Source of the DNA: Nocardia iowensis
GTDB taxonomy: Bacteria > Actinomycetota > Actinomycetes > Mycobacteriales > Mycobacteriaceae
Assembly: GCF_019222765.1 (NCBI RefSeq)
Contig: NZ_CP078145.1
Span: forward strand, 6,262,001-6,326,000
DNA length: 64,000 nt
Direction of reading: 5' to 3'
In this document: in pieces, positions 37,708 through 46,623 of the stretch
How the letters are laid out: each line of letters begins with the position of its first letter
Position numbering within the stretch: the first letter of the stretch is position 1
Notes under the pieces: generated by a model
Told to the model about the DNA's origin: nothing
Seen by the model: the letters and a program-made list of their open reading frames with translations, nothing else
Databases searched by the model: none
Made by a program: the position numbers and the translations under genes

Positions 37708-38432
37708 AGACTCACTTGATAGCCGACGCCGAACGGCGCGTCCCGGAACAGCGTCTCGACCATTGGATCAGTGTCGAACAACCCGGCCAGCACCTGGTAG
37801 GCGGCCCGGCCGGACATGACGAGTTCCCCGCACAGTGCGGGATCGAGCGCAGCCAATCCGGCGCGATCACCGGCGGTCAGCGCACGATCGAGTTCGTCTT
37901 GGACAGCGGCGGCGCGCTCATCGAAATAGCCGGGAGCCTTCAACGACAGGGTCGCGGCACCGTCGGCCACCACGAGCACACCGTGGCGCCCGTCGGAACC
38001 ATCCGCTTCCGCGCGCAGTTTCGCGCCTAGCTCGACGCAGCGGTCCGCGGCGGTGCCGTCGGCGACGATGCGCGCGTCCGCGCTCATGGCCGGCGCAACC
38101 TGTCCCCGCAACCAACCGGCGATCAACACCGGCAGCGGAAGCTGGGCATCAGGCTCGGCCGCCGCGGCCGCCGACAGCGCGACCCGCACGTCGGCGCCGA
38201 ACCCACGAAACGTGCCGACCGTCTCCGGCCCGAACACCTGGTCGGCGGCACCGGTACCGACGACTGTCCACCGGTCTGACACCGCAGCAAGGGCTGCCGC
38301 GGCAGCCAGCACAGCCGCCCGCAGCCGCCACCGCGGATCATCGCGCTGACCGGGAACCGCGCCGGTCGCAGCACCGCAGAGCTCGGGCACCAGGATCGGC
38401 GGCGACGGGACCAGGGCGGCTATCGAGAACAC
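37695..38432 (-). CDS. class III extradiol dioxygenase subunit B-like protein
   Basis: A 245-residue Ala-rich protein in the position of mycobacterial Rv2728c, next to miaA. The N-terminal [16 protein letters not shown] and the later [10 protein letters not shown] and LVVADGAA segments recall the LigB fold. The typical metal-binding His pattern of active extradiol dioxygenases is not obvious, so it may not be an active dioxygenase. GTG 38432 begins the conserved part and has little Shine-Dalgarno. An in-frame extension to 38780 is rejected for lack of coding character. Confidence 0.75.
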   Translation of the reverse strand: MFSIAALVPSPPILVPELCGAATGAVPGQRDDPRWRLRAAVLAAAAALAAVSDRWTVVGTGAADQVFGPETVGTFRGFGADVRVALSAAAAAEPDAQLPLPVLIAGWLRGQVAPAMSADARIVADGTAADRCVELGAKLRAEADGSDGRHGVLVVADGAATLSLKAPGYFDERAAAVQDELDRALTAGDRAGLAALDPALCGELVMSGRAAYQVLAGLFDTDPMVETLFRDAPFGVGYQVSLWRP

Positions 38433-38685
38433 GTGGTAACCGTAACCGTTGCGCGCGGCCCCGATGCGCACCGCGGGTACCGCCCGGCTTCGAGTGTCTC
38501 TGCCGCAAAGCTGGTCGAGATTGATACTGTTCGATGAGCTACAACCCAGGTCATCAGGGGTTGCAATCCCCGAGATTCCTCCGCGTGAAGGCATGGGTCG
38601 ATGGTCACAAGGGCTCGGACCGGGTTCAATGGGATGAGCTAGGGCGTAACCAGGCAGCCGTGACGCGCGGCAGGGACGAGGAGCA

Positions 38686-40050
38686 ATGACCGACAGCAAC
38701 GGAACCGCGAAAGCCAGCCCCGGCGCCATGCCGCGCTCTTCCGGTGCCCCGAAACCCGGTGGCTCGATCCAACCGCCCAAGCCGCACGCGACCCCGGGCC
38801 AGGCTCAGCACCCGCATCCCGTCGTCGTGCCCACGGTCACCGACCCCAGTGCCTGGGGCCGGGTCGACGAGGACGGCACCGCCTGGGTGAAGACCGCCGA
38901 CGGCGAACGCCAGGTCGGTTCGTGGCAAGCGGGCGACGCCGCCGAGGGCCTGGCCCACTTCGGTCGCCGGTTCGATGATCTGGCCACCGAGGTCGCGCTG
39001 CTCGAGGCCCGCCTCGCCGCGGGCGCGGACGCCCGCAAGACCAAGGCCGCCGCCGTCGCCCTCGCCGAATCGCTGCCCACCGCCGCCGTCATCGGCGATA
39101 TCGAAGGGCTCGCGAAGCGCTTGGCCGCGATCGCCGAACACTCCGAAGAGGCTGCCGCGCATGCCAAGGAGGAGAAGGACCGGGCCAGACACGAGCACAC
39201 CGAGCGCAAGGAAGCGCTGTGCGCCGAGGCCGAGAAGATCGCCGCCGAATCCACCCAGTGGAAGGCCGCGGGCGACCGGCTGCGCGAAATCCTAGACGAG
39301 TGGAAGTCGATCCGCGGCGTGGACCGCAAGGTCGACGACGCGCTGTGGAAGCGGTACTCCAAGGCCCGTGAGGCGTTCAACCGCAGGCGCGGCGCGCACT
39401 TCGCCGAGCTCGACCGGGAACGCGCCGCCGCGAAGACCCGCAAGGAAGAGCTGTGCGTGCGCGCCGAGGAACTGTCCGGTTCGACCGATTGGGTCGGCAC
39501 CGCGGGCATCTTCCGTGACCTGCTCGCCGAGTGGAAGGCGGCGGGCCGGGCACCGCGCGAGGCCGACGAGGCGCTGTGGCGGCGCTTCAAGAGCGCTCAG
39601 GATGTGTTCTTCGCCGCCCGCAATGCCGCCGTCACGGAACGCGACGCCGAGTTCGACCAGAACGCGGCCGCCAAGGAAGAACTGCTGAAAGCCTACGAGC
39701 ACATCGACCCGGCCAACGGCTTGGAAGCGGCCCGCGCCGCCCTGCGTGAGCTGCAGGACAAGTGGGACGCCATCGGCAAGGTCCCGCGCGAACGCATGCA
39801 GGAACTGGAAGGCAAGCTGCGCGCCATCGAGAAGCGGGTCCGCGACGCGGTCGACGCGCAGTGGCGCCGCACCGACCCGGAGGCGATGGCCCGCGCGGCC
39901 CAATTCCGGGAGCGGGTGGCGCAATTCGAGGAGCAGGCCGCCAAGGCGCAAGCCGCGGGCAAAGCTCGCGATGCCGAGAAGGCCCTCGAACAGGCCAAGC
40001 AGTGGCGCGAATGGGCCGAAGCCGCCGAAGGCGCCGTCACCAACCGCTGA
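38686..40050 (+). CDS. DUF349 domain-containing protein
   Basis: A 454-residue, highly charged, largely coiled-coil protein with tandem DUF349 repeats, such as [23 protein letters not shown] with [20 protein letters not shown], then [22 protein letters not shown] with [17 protein letters not shown]. It matches mycobacterial Rv2731 in type and position. An unstructured Pro/Gly N-terminus (~60 residues) precedes it. The family is widespread but of unknown role; a nucleic-acid or ribosome-linked function has been suspected. ATG 38686 has GGGACGAGGAGCA. Confidence 0.88.
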   Translation: MTDSNGTAKASPGAMPRSSGAPKPGGSIQPPKPHATPGQAQHPHPVVVPTVTDPSAWGRVDEDGTAWVKTADGERQVGSWQAGDAAEGLAHFGRRFDDLATEVALLEARLAAGADARKTKAAAVALAESLPTAAVIGDIEGLAKRLAAIAEHSEEAAAHAKEEKDRARHEHTERKEALCAEAEKIAAESTQWKAAGDRLREILDEWKSIRGVDRKVDDALWKRYSKAREAFNRRRGAHFAELDRERAAAKTRKEELCVRAEELSGSTDWVGTAGIFRDLLAEWKAAGRAPREADEALWRRFKSAQDVFFAARNAAVTERDAEFDQNAAAKEELLKAYEHIDPANGLEAARAALRELQDKWDAIGKVPRERMQELEGKLRAIEKRVRDAVDAQWRRTDPEAMARAAQFRERVAQFEEQAAKAQAAGKARDAEKALEQAKQWREWAEAAEGAVTNR

Positions 40051-40057
40051 CGCATCG

Positions 40058-40108
40058 AACGACAAAGGCGGGCTTCCAGCGCATTGCCGGAAGCCCGCCC
40101 TTGTCGTT
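40058..40108. terminator. bidirectional terminator hairpin
   Basis: Two 20-base arms (40058–40077 and 40089–40108) pair with one mismatch around an 11-base loop, between the DUF349 stop and the convergent membrane-protein stop. Confidence 0.85.
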
Positions 40109-40116
40109 GTGCGAGT

Positions 40117-40893
40117 TCAGTTTTCGCCGGTGAGACGGCGGCGGTCGCGTTCCTCGGCGGCGGCCGACGCGGTGCGGCGCTGTTCTTCGGCGGCCAGTTG
40201 CAGTGCGGTGCGGCTCCAGACGACGCGGATCCAGTGGAAGGTCAGCACGATCGCGGCGATGGTGCCGAGGATGAGCCCGATTGCCGGGCCCGCGCCCTGG
40301 TAGTTGCCGATGCCGGGCGTCTGCCGGTGCCAGATGGAGAAGACGCCGAACACGCTGGTGATGGCGGTGCCCGCGACGGCGATCCAGGCGAGGAACCAGC
40401 GGCGGGTCATCAGGGCCAGCGTGGAGAAACCGACGCCGAAGACGACCAGGAACCAGACGAAGATCCGCGACGGCAGGCCGATGTGCTCCAACCGGGCGGC
40501 ATCGGTGCTCAGCAGCACGTCGAAGCCGCGCGCGCCACCGGCGTGCGGCAGCACCAGCGAGAGCAACAGGACGAACACCGCGCCCGCGACCACCATGGCG
40601 CGCACCCCGGGGTCGATCTCCCCGGCGATGCGACGTTCCACCGCGTCCAGGTCGTCGCGGAACTGCTCGAAATTGTTGGTCTCGACCGAGTTCACTGAAC
40701 CCTCGTTTCCTTCGGCTCGTTCGTGGTTCGCTGCACTGCCCGCGTCCACTGTGCCATCACCGGATTCGATCGGATCAGTCGACCCACTACCGCCGGTAGT
40801 AGGTTCTACCGGTTGCCCGGCACGATCGGGCGTGGAGTCCGCTCCCCCAGCGCCACGCGCCTCGTCACGTTCTTCGCCCGGTCCGCTGCTCAC
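40117..40893 (-). CDS. four-helix membrane protein (Rv2732c-like)
   Basis: A 258-residue membrane protein in the slot of mycobacterial Rv2732c, between the DUF349 gene and miaB. It has four predicted helices (e.g. AMVVAGAVFVLLLSLVLP, IFVWFLVVFGVGFSTLAL) after EIDPGVRAM, and a charged Arg/Glu C-terminal helix (QLAAEEQRRTASAAAEERDRR). The first ~65 residues are Gly/Ser/Asp/Glu-rich. GTG 40893 has GAGGTGGAGTC from a repeated element. GTG 40695, with its own AGGAAACGAGGG site, would give a 192-residue protein closer to the mycobacterial length and is a serious alternative. Function unknown. Confidence 0.78.
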   Translation of the reverse strand: MSSGPGEERDEARGAGGADSTPDRAGQPVEPTTGGSGSTDPIESGDGTVDAGSAANHERAEGNEGSVNSVETNNFEQFRDDLDAVERRIAGEIDPGVRAMVVAGAVFVLLLSLVLPHAGGARGFDVLLSTDAARLEHIGLPSRIFVWFLVVFGVGFSTLALMTRRWFLAWIAVAGTAITSVFGVFSIWHRQTPGIGNYQGAGPAIGLILGTIAAIVLTFHWIRVVWSRTALQLAAEEQRRTASAAAEERDRRRLTGEN

Positions 40894-41022
40894 GACTCCA
40901 CCTCGCTAACGCTCGGCTCCGTCGTGCGCAGTGGCGCGCTGCGTCCTCGGTTCACTCGCTGACGCTCGCTCACGACTCCACCTCGCTAACGCTGCGCTCG
41001 GTCACGACTCCGCCTCGCTGCT
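40890..41022. repeat. clustered copies of an RBS-bearing repeat
   Basis: TCACGACTCCACCTCGCTAA occurs at 40890–40909 and again at 40970–40989, with a shorter copy at 41002–41020. Read on the minus strand each gives AGCGAGGTGGAGTCGTGA, a ribosome-binding site followed by a start codon. The first copy is placed at the start of the four-helix membrane protein. A further copy lies at 45501–45535. Confidence 0.8.
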
Positions 41023-41126
41023 CGCGCTGATCAGGACAACGGTACCGGCGATCGGTTCGTTCATCGCCGACATTCGGTCCCGGCATACCCGAGGCCGCTG
41101 CAATCCGATCCGTTCGCCGCACTCCC

Positions 41127-42665
41127 TCACGCGCCGCAACCGGTCGAACAGCCCGCGGCCGCGACCGGTTCCGGTGCGGGAGCGCCGATCCGGGGCAGCC
41201 CCAGCCCGACGCCGATGGGTTCGGTCTTCGGTGTGATGCCGCGTTCGTGCGCATCACCGGCGGCGGTGCGGCGGTGCGACTTGATCGGGGCGTCGGCGAT
41301 CAAATGATGCGGTGCCGCCTCGGTGATATCGACGGTGATGATGTCGCCGGGGCGGATCGACTCGGCGGTGCCGCCCGGCCGGAAGTGCACCAGCCTGCCA
41401 TCGCGGGCGCGACCGCTCATGCGCGCGGTGGCGGCGTTCTTCTTGCCCGCGCCGTCGGCGACCAGCAGTTCGACCTCGGTGCCGATGAGCGCCAGGTTCG
41501 CGTCGAGCGAAACTTCCTCCTGCAACGCGATGAGCCGCTCATAACGTTCCTGCACAACGGCTTTCGGCAGCTGATCGGGCATGTCCGCGGCGGGCGTGCC
41601 CGGCCGCTTGGAGTACTGGAAGGTGTAGGCGCTGGTGAACCGAGCCTGGCGGACCACGTCCAGGGTCTCCTGGAAGTCCTCCTCGGTTTCCCCGGGGAAC
41701 CCGACAATGATGTCGGTGGTGATCGCCGCGTGCGGCATGGCGGCCCGGACCTTTTCGATGATGCCCAGGTAGCGCGCCTTGCGGTAGGAGCGGCGCATCG
41801 CCTTGAGCACCTTGTCCGAGCCGGACTGCAGCGGCATGTGCAGCTGCGGGCAGATGTTCGGGGTCTCGGCCATCGCCTCGATCACGTCGTCGGTGAACTC
41901 GGCCGGGTGCGGGGAGGTGAAGCGCACCCGCTCCAGTCCGTCGATGCCGCCGCACGCGCGCAGCAGCTTGGCGAACGCGCCGCGGTCGCGCGCCTCGTCC
42001 GGGTCGGCGAACGAGGCGCCGTAGGCGTTCACGTTCTGCCCGAGCAGCGTCACCTCCAGCACGCCCTGGTCGACCAGCGCCTGCACCTCGGCGAGCACGT
42101 CACCGGGGCGGCGGTCGACCTCCTTGCCGCGCAGCGACGGCACGATGCAGAAGGTGCAGGTGTTGTTGCAGCCCACCGAGATCGACACCCAGCCCGAGTA
42201 CGCGGACTCGCGCTTGGCGGGCAGGCTCGACGGGAACGCCTCCAGCGATTCCAGGATCTCCACCTGCGCCTCGGCATTGTGCCGCGCCCGTTCCAGCAGC
42301 ACCGGCAGCGAGCCGATGTTGTGCGTGCCGAACACCACGTCCACCCACGGCGCCTTGCGCACCACGACGCCGCGGTCCTTCTGCGCCAGGCAGCCGCCGA
42401 CGGCGATCTGCATGCCGGGCTGGTCGGCCTTGATCGACGCCAGATGGCCGAGGGTGCCGTAGAGCTTGTTGTCGGCGTTCTCGCGCACCGCGCAGGTATT
42501 GAGGACGACCAGGTCGGCCGTCGCCCCCGGCGCGGCCTTCACGTAACCCGCGTCCTCCAGGAGTCCGGACAAGCGTTCGGAATCGTGCACGTTCATCTGG
42601 CAACCGAAGGTGCGGACCTCGTAGCTGCGCATGCCTTCAGCGGGAAGTTGGGTGGGAGTCAACAC
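41127..42665 (-). CDS. miaB: tRNA-2-methylthio-N6-dimethylallyladenosine synthase MiaB
   Basis: A 512-residue radical-SAM methylthiotransferase that completes ms2i6A37 on MiaA-modified tRNA. The UPF0004 domain carries its three cluster cysteines (FGCQMN, NTCAVRE, GGCLAQK), the radical-SAM loop is [11 protein letters not shown], and a C-terminal TRAM domain follows. The tail ends with a Cys-containing [13 protein letters not shown] 42665 is chosen. ATG 42632 ([12 protein letters not shown]) is an alternative, and the open frame to 42830 lacks coding character. Divergent from gluABCD. Confidence 0.95.
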   Translation of the reverse strand: MLTPTQLPAEGMRSYEVRTFGCQMNVHDSERLSGLLEDAGYVKAAPGATADLVVLNTCAVRENADNKLYGTLGHLASIKADQPGMQIAVGGCLAQKDRGVVVRKAPWVDVVFGTHNIGSLPVLLERARHNAEAQVEILESLEAFPSSLPAKRESAYSGWVSISVGCNNTCTFCIVPSLRGKEVDRRPGDVLAEVQALVDQGVLEVTLLGQNVNAYGASFADPDEARDRGAFAKLLRACGGIDGLERVRFTSPHPAEFTDDVIEAMAETPNICPQLHMPLQSGSDKVLKAMRRSYRKARYLGIIEKVRAAMPHAAITTDIIVGFPGETEEDFQETLDVVRQARFTSAYTFQYSKRPGTPAADMPDQLPKAVVQERYERLIALQEEVSLDANLALIGTEVELLVADGAGKKNAATARMSGRARDGRLVHFRPGGTAESIRPGDIITVDITEAAPHHLIADAPIKSHRRTAAGDAHERGITPKTEPIGVGLGLPRIGAPAPEPVAAAGCSTGCGA

Positions 42666-42967
42666 TGGCCCGCCCGTCGCCCGACCACCGCCCCTTATCG
42701 AGTCGCTTCGCGACGCTGCGTCTCCGATCGAATCCACGCGTCCAGGGTACGGGGACGCGCAAAGCGGGTTTCGGGGGCATCGGCGCAGGCAACGGGCGCC
42801 GCACCGGCCGGTCACGTGACACCGTTCCACCTATCCCCCGGCCACCCCGCGGACCGCGCCGAAGGCATTCATCGGACGTATTACCGAGACGTGTCTTTTC
42901 GGCGCGGCGTGACGGTGTGTCGCGGAAACTCGGGCAAATCCGTGTTTTCCCCTTAAGGTCTTTGACC
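42666..42967. promoter_or_regulatory. divergent miaB/gluA promoter region
   Basis: These 302 bases contain no gene. The last part has a TAAGGT -10-like hexamer at 42954–42959, eight bases before the gluA ATG and without a Shine-Dalgarno, which suggests a leaderless or nearly leaderless glu transcript. No clear nitrogen-regulator (GlnR or AmtR) box was found by eye. Confidence 0.45.
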
Positions 42968-43774
42968 ATGACCGACGACGCCGCCGCGCCCGATACAACG
43001 GGGGACGCTTCAACCGGGGACGCCAGCGCCGCCACCAGCGCGCCGATGATCTCGATGCGCAATGTGCAAAAGCACTTCGGTGAACTGCACGTACTGCGCG
43101 ATATCGACCTCGAAGTTCCCAAAGGACAGGTAGTCATTGTTCTCGGACCCTCGGGTTCCGGGAAGTCGACGCTGTGCCGCACCATCAACCGCCTGGAACC
43201 CATCGACTCTGGTGACATCGCCATCGATGGTGTCCCGCTACCCGCCGAGGGCCGCGGACTCGCCGCGCTGCGCGCCGATGTCGGCATGGTGTTCCAGTCG
43301 TTCAACCTGTTCGCGCACAAGACGATCGTCGAGAACGTCATGCTCGCGCCGATCAAGGTTCGCAAAATCAAGAAAGACGCGGCGCACAAGCACGCGATGG
43401 AACTGCTCGACCGGGTCGGCATCGCCAACCAGGCCGACAAGTACCCGGCCCAGCTGTCCGGTGGCCAGCAGCAGCGCGTCGCCATCGCCCGCGCGCTCGC
43501 GATGAACCCCAAGGTGATGCTGTTCGACGAGCCGACCTCGGCGCTGGACCCGGAGATGGTCCAGGAGGTGCTCGACGTGATGGTCTCGCTGGCCAAGGAT
43601 GGGATGACCATGCTGGTCGTCACCCACGAAATGGGTTTCGCCCGCCGCGCGGCGAACCGGGTCCTGTTCATGGCGGACGGGCAGATCGTCGAGGACGCGG
43701 AGCCGGAGGTGTTCTTCACCGCACCGAAGTCCGACCGTGCGAAGGACTTCCTCGGCAAGATATTGAGCCACTGA
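42968..43774 (+). CDS. gluA: glutamate ABC transporter ATP-binding protein GluA
   Basis: A 268-residue polar-amino-acid ABC ATPase. Walker A is [12 protein letters not shown], the Q-loop is [13 protein letters not shown], the signature [15 protein letters not shown], Walker [15 protein letters not shown], and the H-loop [10 protein letters not shown]. The first ~25 residues are an Ala/Asp/Thr-rich extension not needed for the fold. It energises glutamate uptake with GluBCD. The gene order gluA-B-C-D and nearby recX/recA match Corynebacterium. Confidence 0.94.
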   Translation: MTDDAAAPDTTGDASTGDASAATSAPMISMRNVQKHFGELHVLRDIDLEVPKGQVVIVLGPSGSGKSTLCRTINRLEPIDSGDIAIDGVPLPAEGRGLAALRADVGMVFQSFNLFAHKTIVENVMLAPIKVRKIKKDAAHKHAMELLDRVGIANQADKYPAQLSGGQQQRVAIARALAMNPKVMLFDEPTSALDPEMVQEVLDVMVSLAKDGMTMLVVTHEMGFARRAANRVLFMADGQIVEDAEPEVFFTAPKSDRAKDFLGKILSH

Positions 43775-43841
43775 AACGTCAGATCGACCCGCTGTGCAAC
43801 GACCACGGCCAACAAACCCACTAGAGGGAGAAGGAAACTCG

Positions 43842-44678
43842 ATGAGGATCAACCGTGCCCTGCGACTCGGTGTCGGAGCGATCGCTCTGACACTCGCCGC
43901 CGCAACCGCCACCGCGTGTGGCGGCGGTGACAGCAAGTCCGCCTTGGACAACGCCAAGGACGGCAAGCTCACCATCGGCATCAAGTTCGACCAGCCGGGC
44001 CTCGGGCTGCGCAACAAGGACGGCTCCTACAGCGGCTTCGACGTCGAGGTCGGCAAGTATGTGGCGGAAAAGCTCGGGGTGAAGCCGGAGGGCATCACCT
44101 GGAAGGAGTCCCCGTCCGGCCAGCGCGAGACGCTGATCGAAAACGGTCAGGTGGACTACATCGTGGCGACCTACTCGATCAACGACGCACGCAAGCAGAA
44201 GGTCGACTTCGCGGGCCCGTACTACATCGCAGGCCAGTCGCTGCTGGTCCGCGCCGACAACACCGACATCACCGGCCCGGACAGCCTCAAGGGCAAGAAG
44301 GTCTGCTCGGTGAAGGGCTCCACCCCCGCCCAGAACATCGAAAAGAACTTCAAGGACACCCAGCTGCAGGCCAATGACACCTACTCGCTGTGCCTCGAGG
44401 GCCTGCGCGCGGGTTCGTGGGACGCGGTGACCACCGACGACATCATCCTCGCCGGTTACGCCGCCCAGAGCACCGGCGCGTTCAAGGTCGTCGGCAAGCC
44501 GTTCACCACGGAGAACTACGGCATCGGCCTGAAGAAGGGCGACAAGGAACTCCGCGACAAGGTCAACGACGCGATCGAGGCGATGATCGCCGACCAGTCC
44601 TGGAAGAAGGCGTTCGACTCGACCGTCGGCGCGTCCGGCTACCAGGCACCGGAGCCGCCGAAGGTCAACCGGTACTGA
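43842..44678 (+). CDS. gluB: glutamate ABC transporter substrate-binding lipoprotein GluB
   Basis: A 278-residue family-3 solute-binding lipoprotein. The signal peptide ends in a lipobox (ATATAC, Cys ~27). The binding domain has GIKFDQPGLGLRNKDGSYSGFD near residue 45, then DYIVATYSINDARKQKVDFAGPYY and TTDDIILAGYA. The two Cys residues in KVCSVKG and SLCLEG could form a disulfide. ATG 43842 has GAGGGAGAAGGAA. It is followed by a strong intercistronic hairpin, which usually raises binding-protein output over the permeases. Confidence 0.94.
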   Translation: MRINRALRLGVGAIALTLAAATATACGGGDSKSALDNAKDGKLTIGIKFDQPGLGLRNKDGSYSGFDVEVGKYVAEKLGVKPEGITWKESPSGQRETLIENGQVDYIVATYSINDARKQKVDFAGPYYIAGQSLLVRADNTDITGPDSLKGKKVCSVKGSTPAQNIEKNFKDTQLQANDTYSLCLEGLRAGSWDAVTTDDIILAGYAAQSTGAFKVVGKPFTTENYGIGLKKGDKELRDKVNDAIEAMIADQSWKKAFDSTVGASGYQAPEPPKVNRY

Positions 44679-44693
44679 GCTTGTGCCTCGCAC

Positions 44694-44723
44694 GGTGGTC
44701 CGGCCCCACAGGGCCGGACCACC
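44694..44723 (+). terminator. intercistronic hairpin between gluB and gluC
   Basis: A perfect 13-bp stem (GGTGGTCCGGCCC and its complement) with a CACA loop, followed by a short T-run (CATTTTCC). It would partly terminate or stabilise the upstream mRNA, giving more GluB than GluC/D. Confidence 0.8.
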
Positions 44724-44773
44724 TCCACATTTTCCCCTGAGAATCGAGACCCGATGGGAGGGACGCGTACGCC

Positions 44774-45454
44774 GTGTTCGACCTGATCTCGAGGTATGAC
44801 GACCAAATCCTCGACGCCTTCTGGGTGACCATCAAACTGACCGTCTTGTCGGCGGTCGGGGCGCTGATCCTGGGCACTTTCGTCGCCGCGTTGCGCGTGT
44901 CCCCGGTTCCGATCGCCCGTGCGGTCGGCACCGCCTACGTCACCATCTTCCGCAATACCCCGCTCACGCTGATCATCGTGTTCATGTCGCTCGGCCTCTA
45001 CACCACCATGGGCTGGCGACTGGCCGGTGAGGGACCGAACTCGGTCGCGGAGAACAACTTCCGCTACGCCATCGTCGGCCTCAGCATCTACACCGCGGCG
45101 TTCGTCTGTGAATCGCTGCGATCCGGTATCAACACCGTGGCCATGGGCCAGTCGGAGGCGGGCCGGTCGCTCGGTTTGACCTTCGCCCAGAATCTGCGGC
45201 TCATCGTGCTGCCGCAGGCCTTCCGTTCCGTCATCGCCCCGCTGGGCAGCGTGCTGATCGCGCTGACCAAGAACACCACGATCGCCTCCGCCATCGGCGT
45301 GGTCGAGGCCGCGTTCCTGATGGCGAACATCAACGAGAACGAGGCAGCCGTGGTCGCCGTCGGTGCCATCTTCGCCCTCGGATTCGTCGTCCTGACCCTG
45401 CCGACCGGCCTGTTCTTCGGCTGGCTCGCCAAGCGATTCGAGGTCGCCCGATGA
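44774..45454 (+). CDS. gluC: glutamate ABC transporter permease GluC
   Basis: A 226-residue HisM-type permease with five predicted helices. The EAA loop is AMGQSEAGRSLGLTFAQNLRLIVLPQAFRSVIAP. The conserved segment TIFRNTPLTLIIVF precedes it. GTG 44774 has GGGAGGGACGCG. It would form the membrane channel with GluD. Confidence 0.93.
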   Translation: MFDLISRYDDQILDAFWVTIKLTVLSAVGALILGTFVAALRVSPVPIARAVGTAYVTIFRNTPLTLIIVFMSLGLYTTMGWRLAGEGPNSVAENNFRYAIVGLSIYTAAFVCESLRSGINTVAMGQSEAGRSLGLTFAQNLRLIVLPQAFRSVIAPLGSVLIALTKNTTIASAIGVVEAAFLMANINENEAAVVAVGAIFALGFVVLTLPTGLFFGWLAKRFEVAR

Positions 45455-45500
45455 GGGAGCGCAGCGAGCGAACACTAGACACGGCTGTCCCAGCAGTCAT

Positions 45501-45535
45501 GACGGAACCGAGCGTCAGCGAGGTGGAGTCATGAG
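45501..45535 (+). repeat. RBS-bearing repeat copy at the gluD start
   Basis: This stretch repeats, in reverse orientation, the element at 40890–41022 with few changes. It ends AGCGAGGTGGAGTC directly followed by the gluD ATG, so the element supplies both ribosome-binding site and start codon. Confidence 0.75.
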
Positions 45536-46430
45536 TGCTGCGCCTTCGGTGCTGTTCGACGCACCCGGCCCACGCGGACGTCTTCGGCACCACTTCTACT
45601 CGGTCATCGTTGTCGCCGCCGTCGCGGCGTTGCTGTGGGTGTTGTACAGCGGCTTCGCCGACAAGGGACAATTCACCGCGGAGAAGTGGAAGCCGTTCCT
45701 CGACGGCGAGGTCTGGCAGACCTATTTGCTACCCGGTCTGAAGGGCACCGTCGTCGCGGCGCTGCTGTCGATCGTGTTCGCCCTCGTGATCGGCATGGTC
45801 TTCGGCATTCTGCGGATGTCGGATCATCGGCCGGTGCGGTGGATCGCGGGTGCGGTCGTCGAGGTGGCGCGGGCCATTCCGGTGCTGATCCTGATGATCT
45901 TCCTGTTCGCGGTGTTCTCCAAGAACCGGGTCTTCCAGTCCGAAGACCTGGCGCTGGCCGCGGTCGTGATCGCGCTGACGGTCTACAACGGTTCGGTCAT
46001 CGCCGAGATCGTGCGCGCGGGTATCCGTTCGCTGCCCAAGGGGCAGACCGAGGCAGCGGTCGCGCTGGGCATGCGGAAGAGCCAGCTGATGCGGCTGATC
46101 CTGTTGCCGCAGGCGATCACCGCCATGCTGCCCGCGCTGGTCTCGCAAATGGTCGTCGCGCTGAAGGATTCGGCGCTCGGCTACCAGATCACCTACACCG
46201 AGATCGTGCGCTCCGGCCAGCAGCTCGGTGCGGCCGAGCAGAACACCATTCCCGCCCTGATGGTCATCGCACTCGTCATGATCGCGCTGAACAGCGCCCT
46301 GACGTTCGTGGCGACCAAGCTGGAGGGACGACTGCGCGCCCGCAAGAAGGGCAAGGGTGGCGCCGTGGTAGCGGCCGACTCCATCCTCACCGACGCCGCC
46401 CCCGGAATGGACATCACCGGCAAGAAGTAA
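45531..46430 (+). CDS. gluD: glutamate ABC transporter permease GluD
   Basis: A 299-residue HisM-type permease. The EAA loop is LPKGQTEAAVALGMRKSQLMRLILLPQAITAMLP, preceded by ARAIPVLILMIFLF. It has a Lys-rich C-terminal tail after the last helix (RARKKGKGG). Last gene of the operon, followed by a strong terminator. Confidence 0.93.
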   Translation: MSAAPSVLFDAPGPRGRLRHHFYSVIVVAAVAALLWVLYSGFADKGQFTAEKWKPFLDGEVWQTYLLPGLKGTVVAALLSIVFALVIGMVFGILRMSDHRPVRWIAGAVVEVARAIPVLILMIFLFAVFSKNRVFQSEDLALAAVVIALTVYNGSVIAEIVRAGIRSLPKGQTEAAVALGMRKSQLMRLILLPQAITAMLPALVSQMVVALKDSALGYQITYTEIVRSGQQLGAAEQNTIPALMVIALVMIALNSALTFVATKLEGRLRARKKGKGGAVVAADSILTDAAPGMDITGKK

Positions 46431-46441
46431 CCGTTCGAATC

Positions 46442-46482
46442 GACGCTGCGCTGGATACCGTTCCAGCGCAGCGTCTTTTCTT
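46442..46482 (+). terminator. Rho-independent terminator of gluABCD
   Basis: A perfect 13-bp stem (GACGCTGCGCTGG / CCAGCGCAGCGTC) with an 8-base loop, then TTTTCTTT. It starts 12 bases after the gluD stop. Confidence 0.93.
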
Positions 46483-46610
46483 TCCCCGGTCCCGCGCACC
46501 ATTTGTGCCGACGCGCACGAAACTGCTGGCAAATGCGTGTGCGGGTCGAGAATCTGTGCGCGGCAACGGGCGCTGACCTCGATCGCGACCGGTCAGTCGG
46601 ATCGGCCGAC

Positions 46611-46616
46611 TACGAT
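46611..46616 (+). promoter_or_regulatory. -10 hexamer giving a leaderless M28 mRNA
   Basis: TACGAT lies seven bases before the GTG at 46624, and no Shine-Dalgarno is present. A start of transcription at or next to the GTG is therefore likely. Confidence 0.5.
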
Positions 46617-46623
46617 CGCGTCC

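Noticed and set aside
38433..38780. Upstream part of the LigB-like reading frame as coding
   Set aside because: Codon usage collapses upstream of GTG 38432 and the region is the divergent promoter with the DUF349 gene.
42666..42967. GlnR or AmtR box before gluA
   Set aside because: GTGAC and GAAAC elements occur but with wrong spacing, so no site is claimed.
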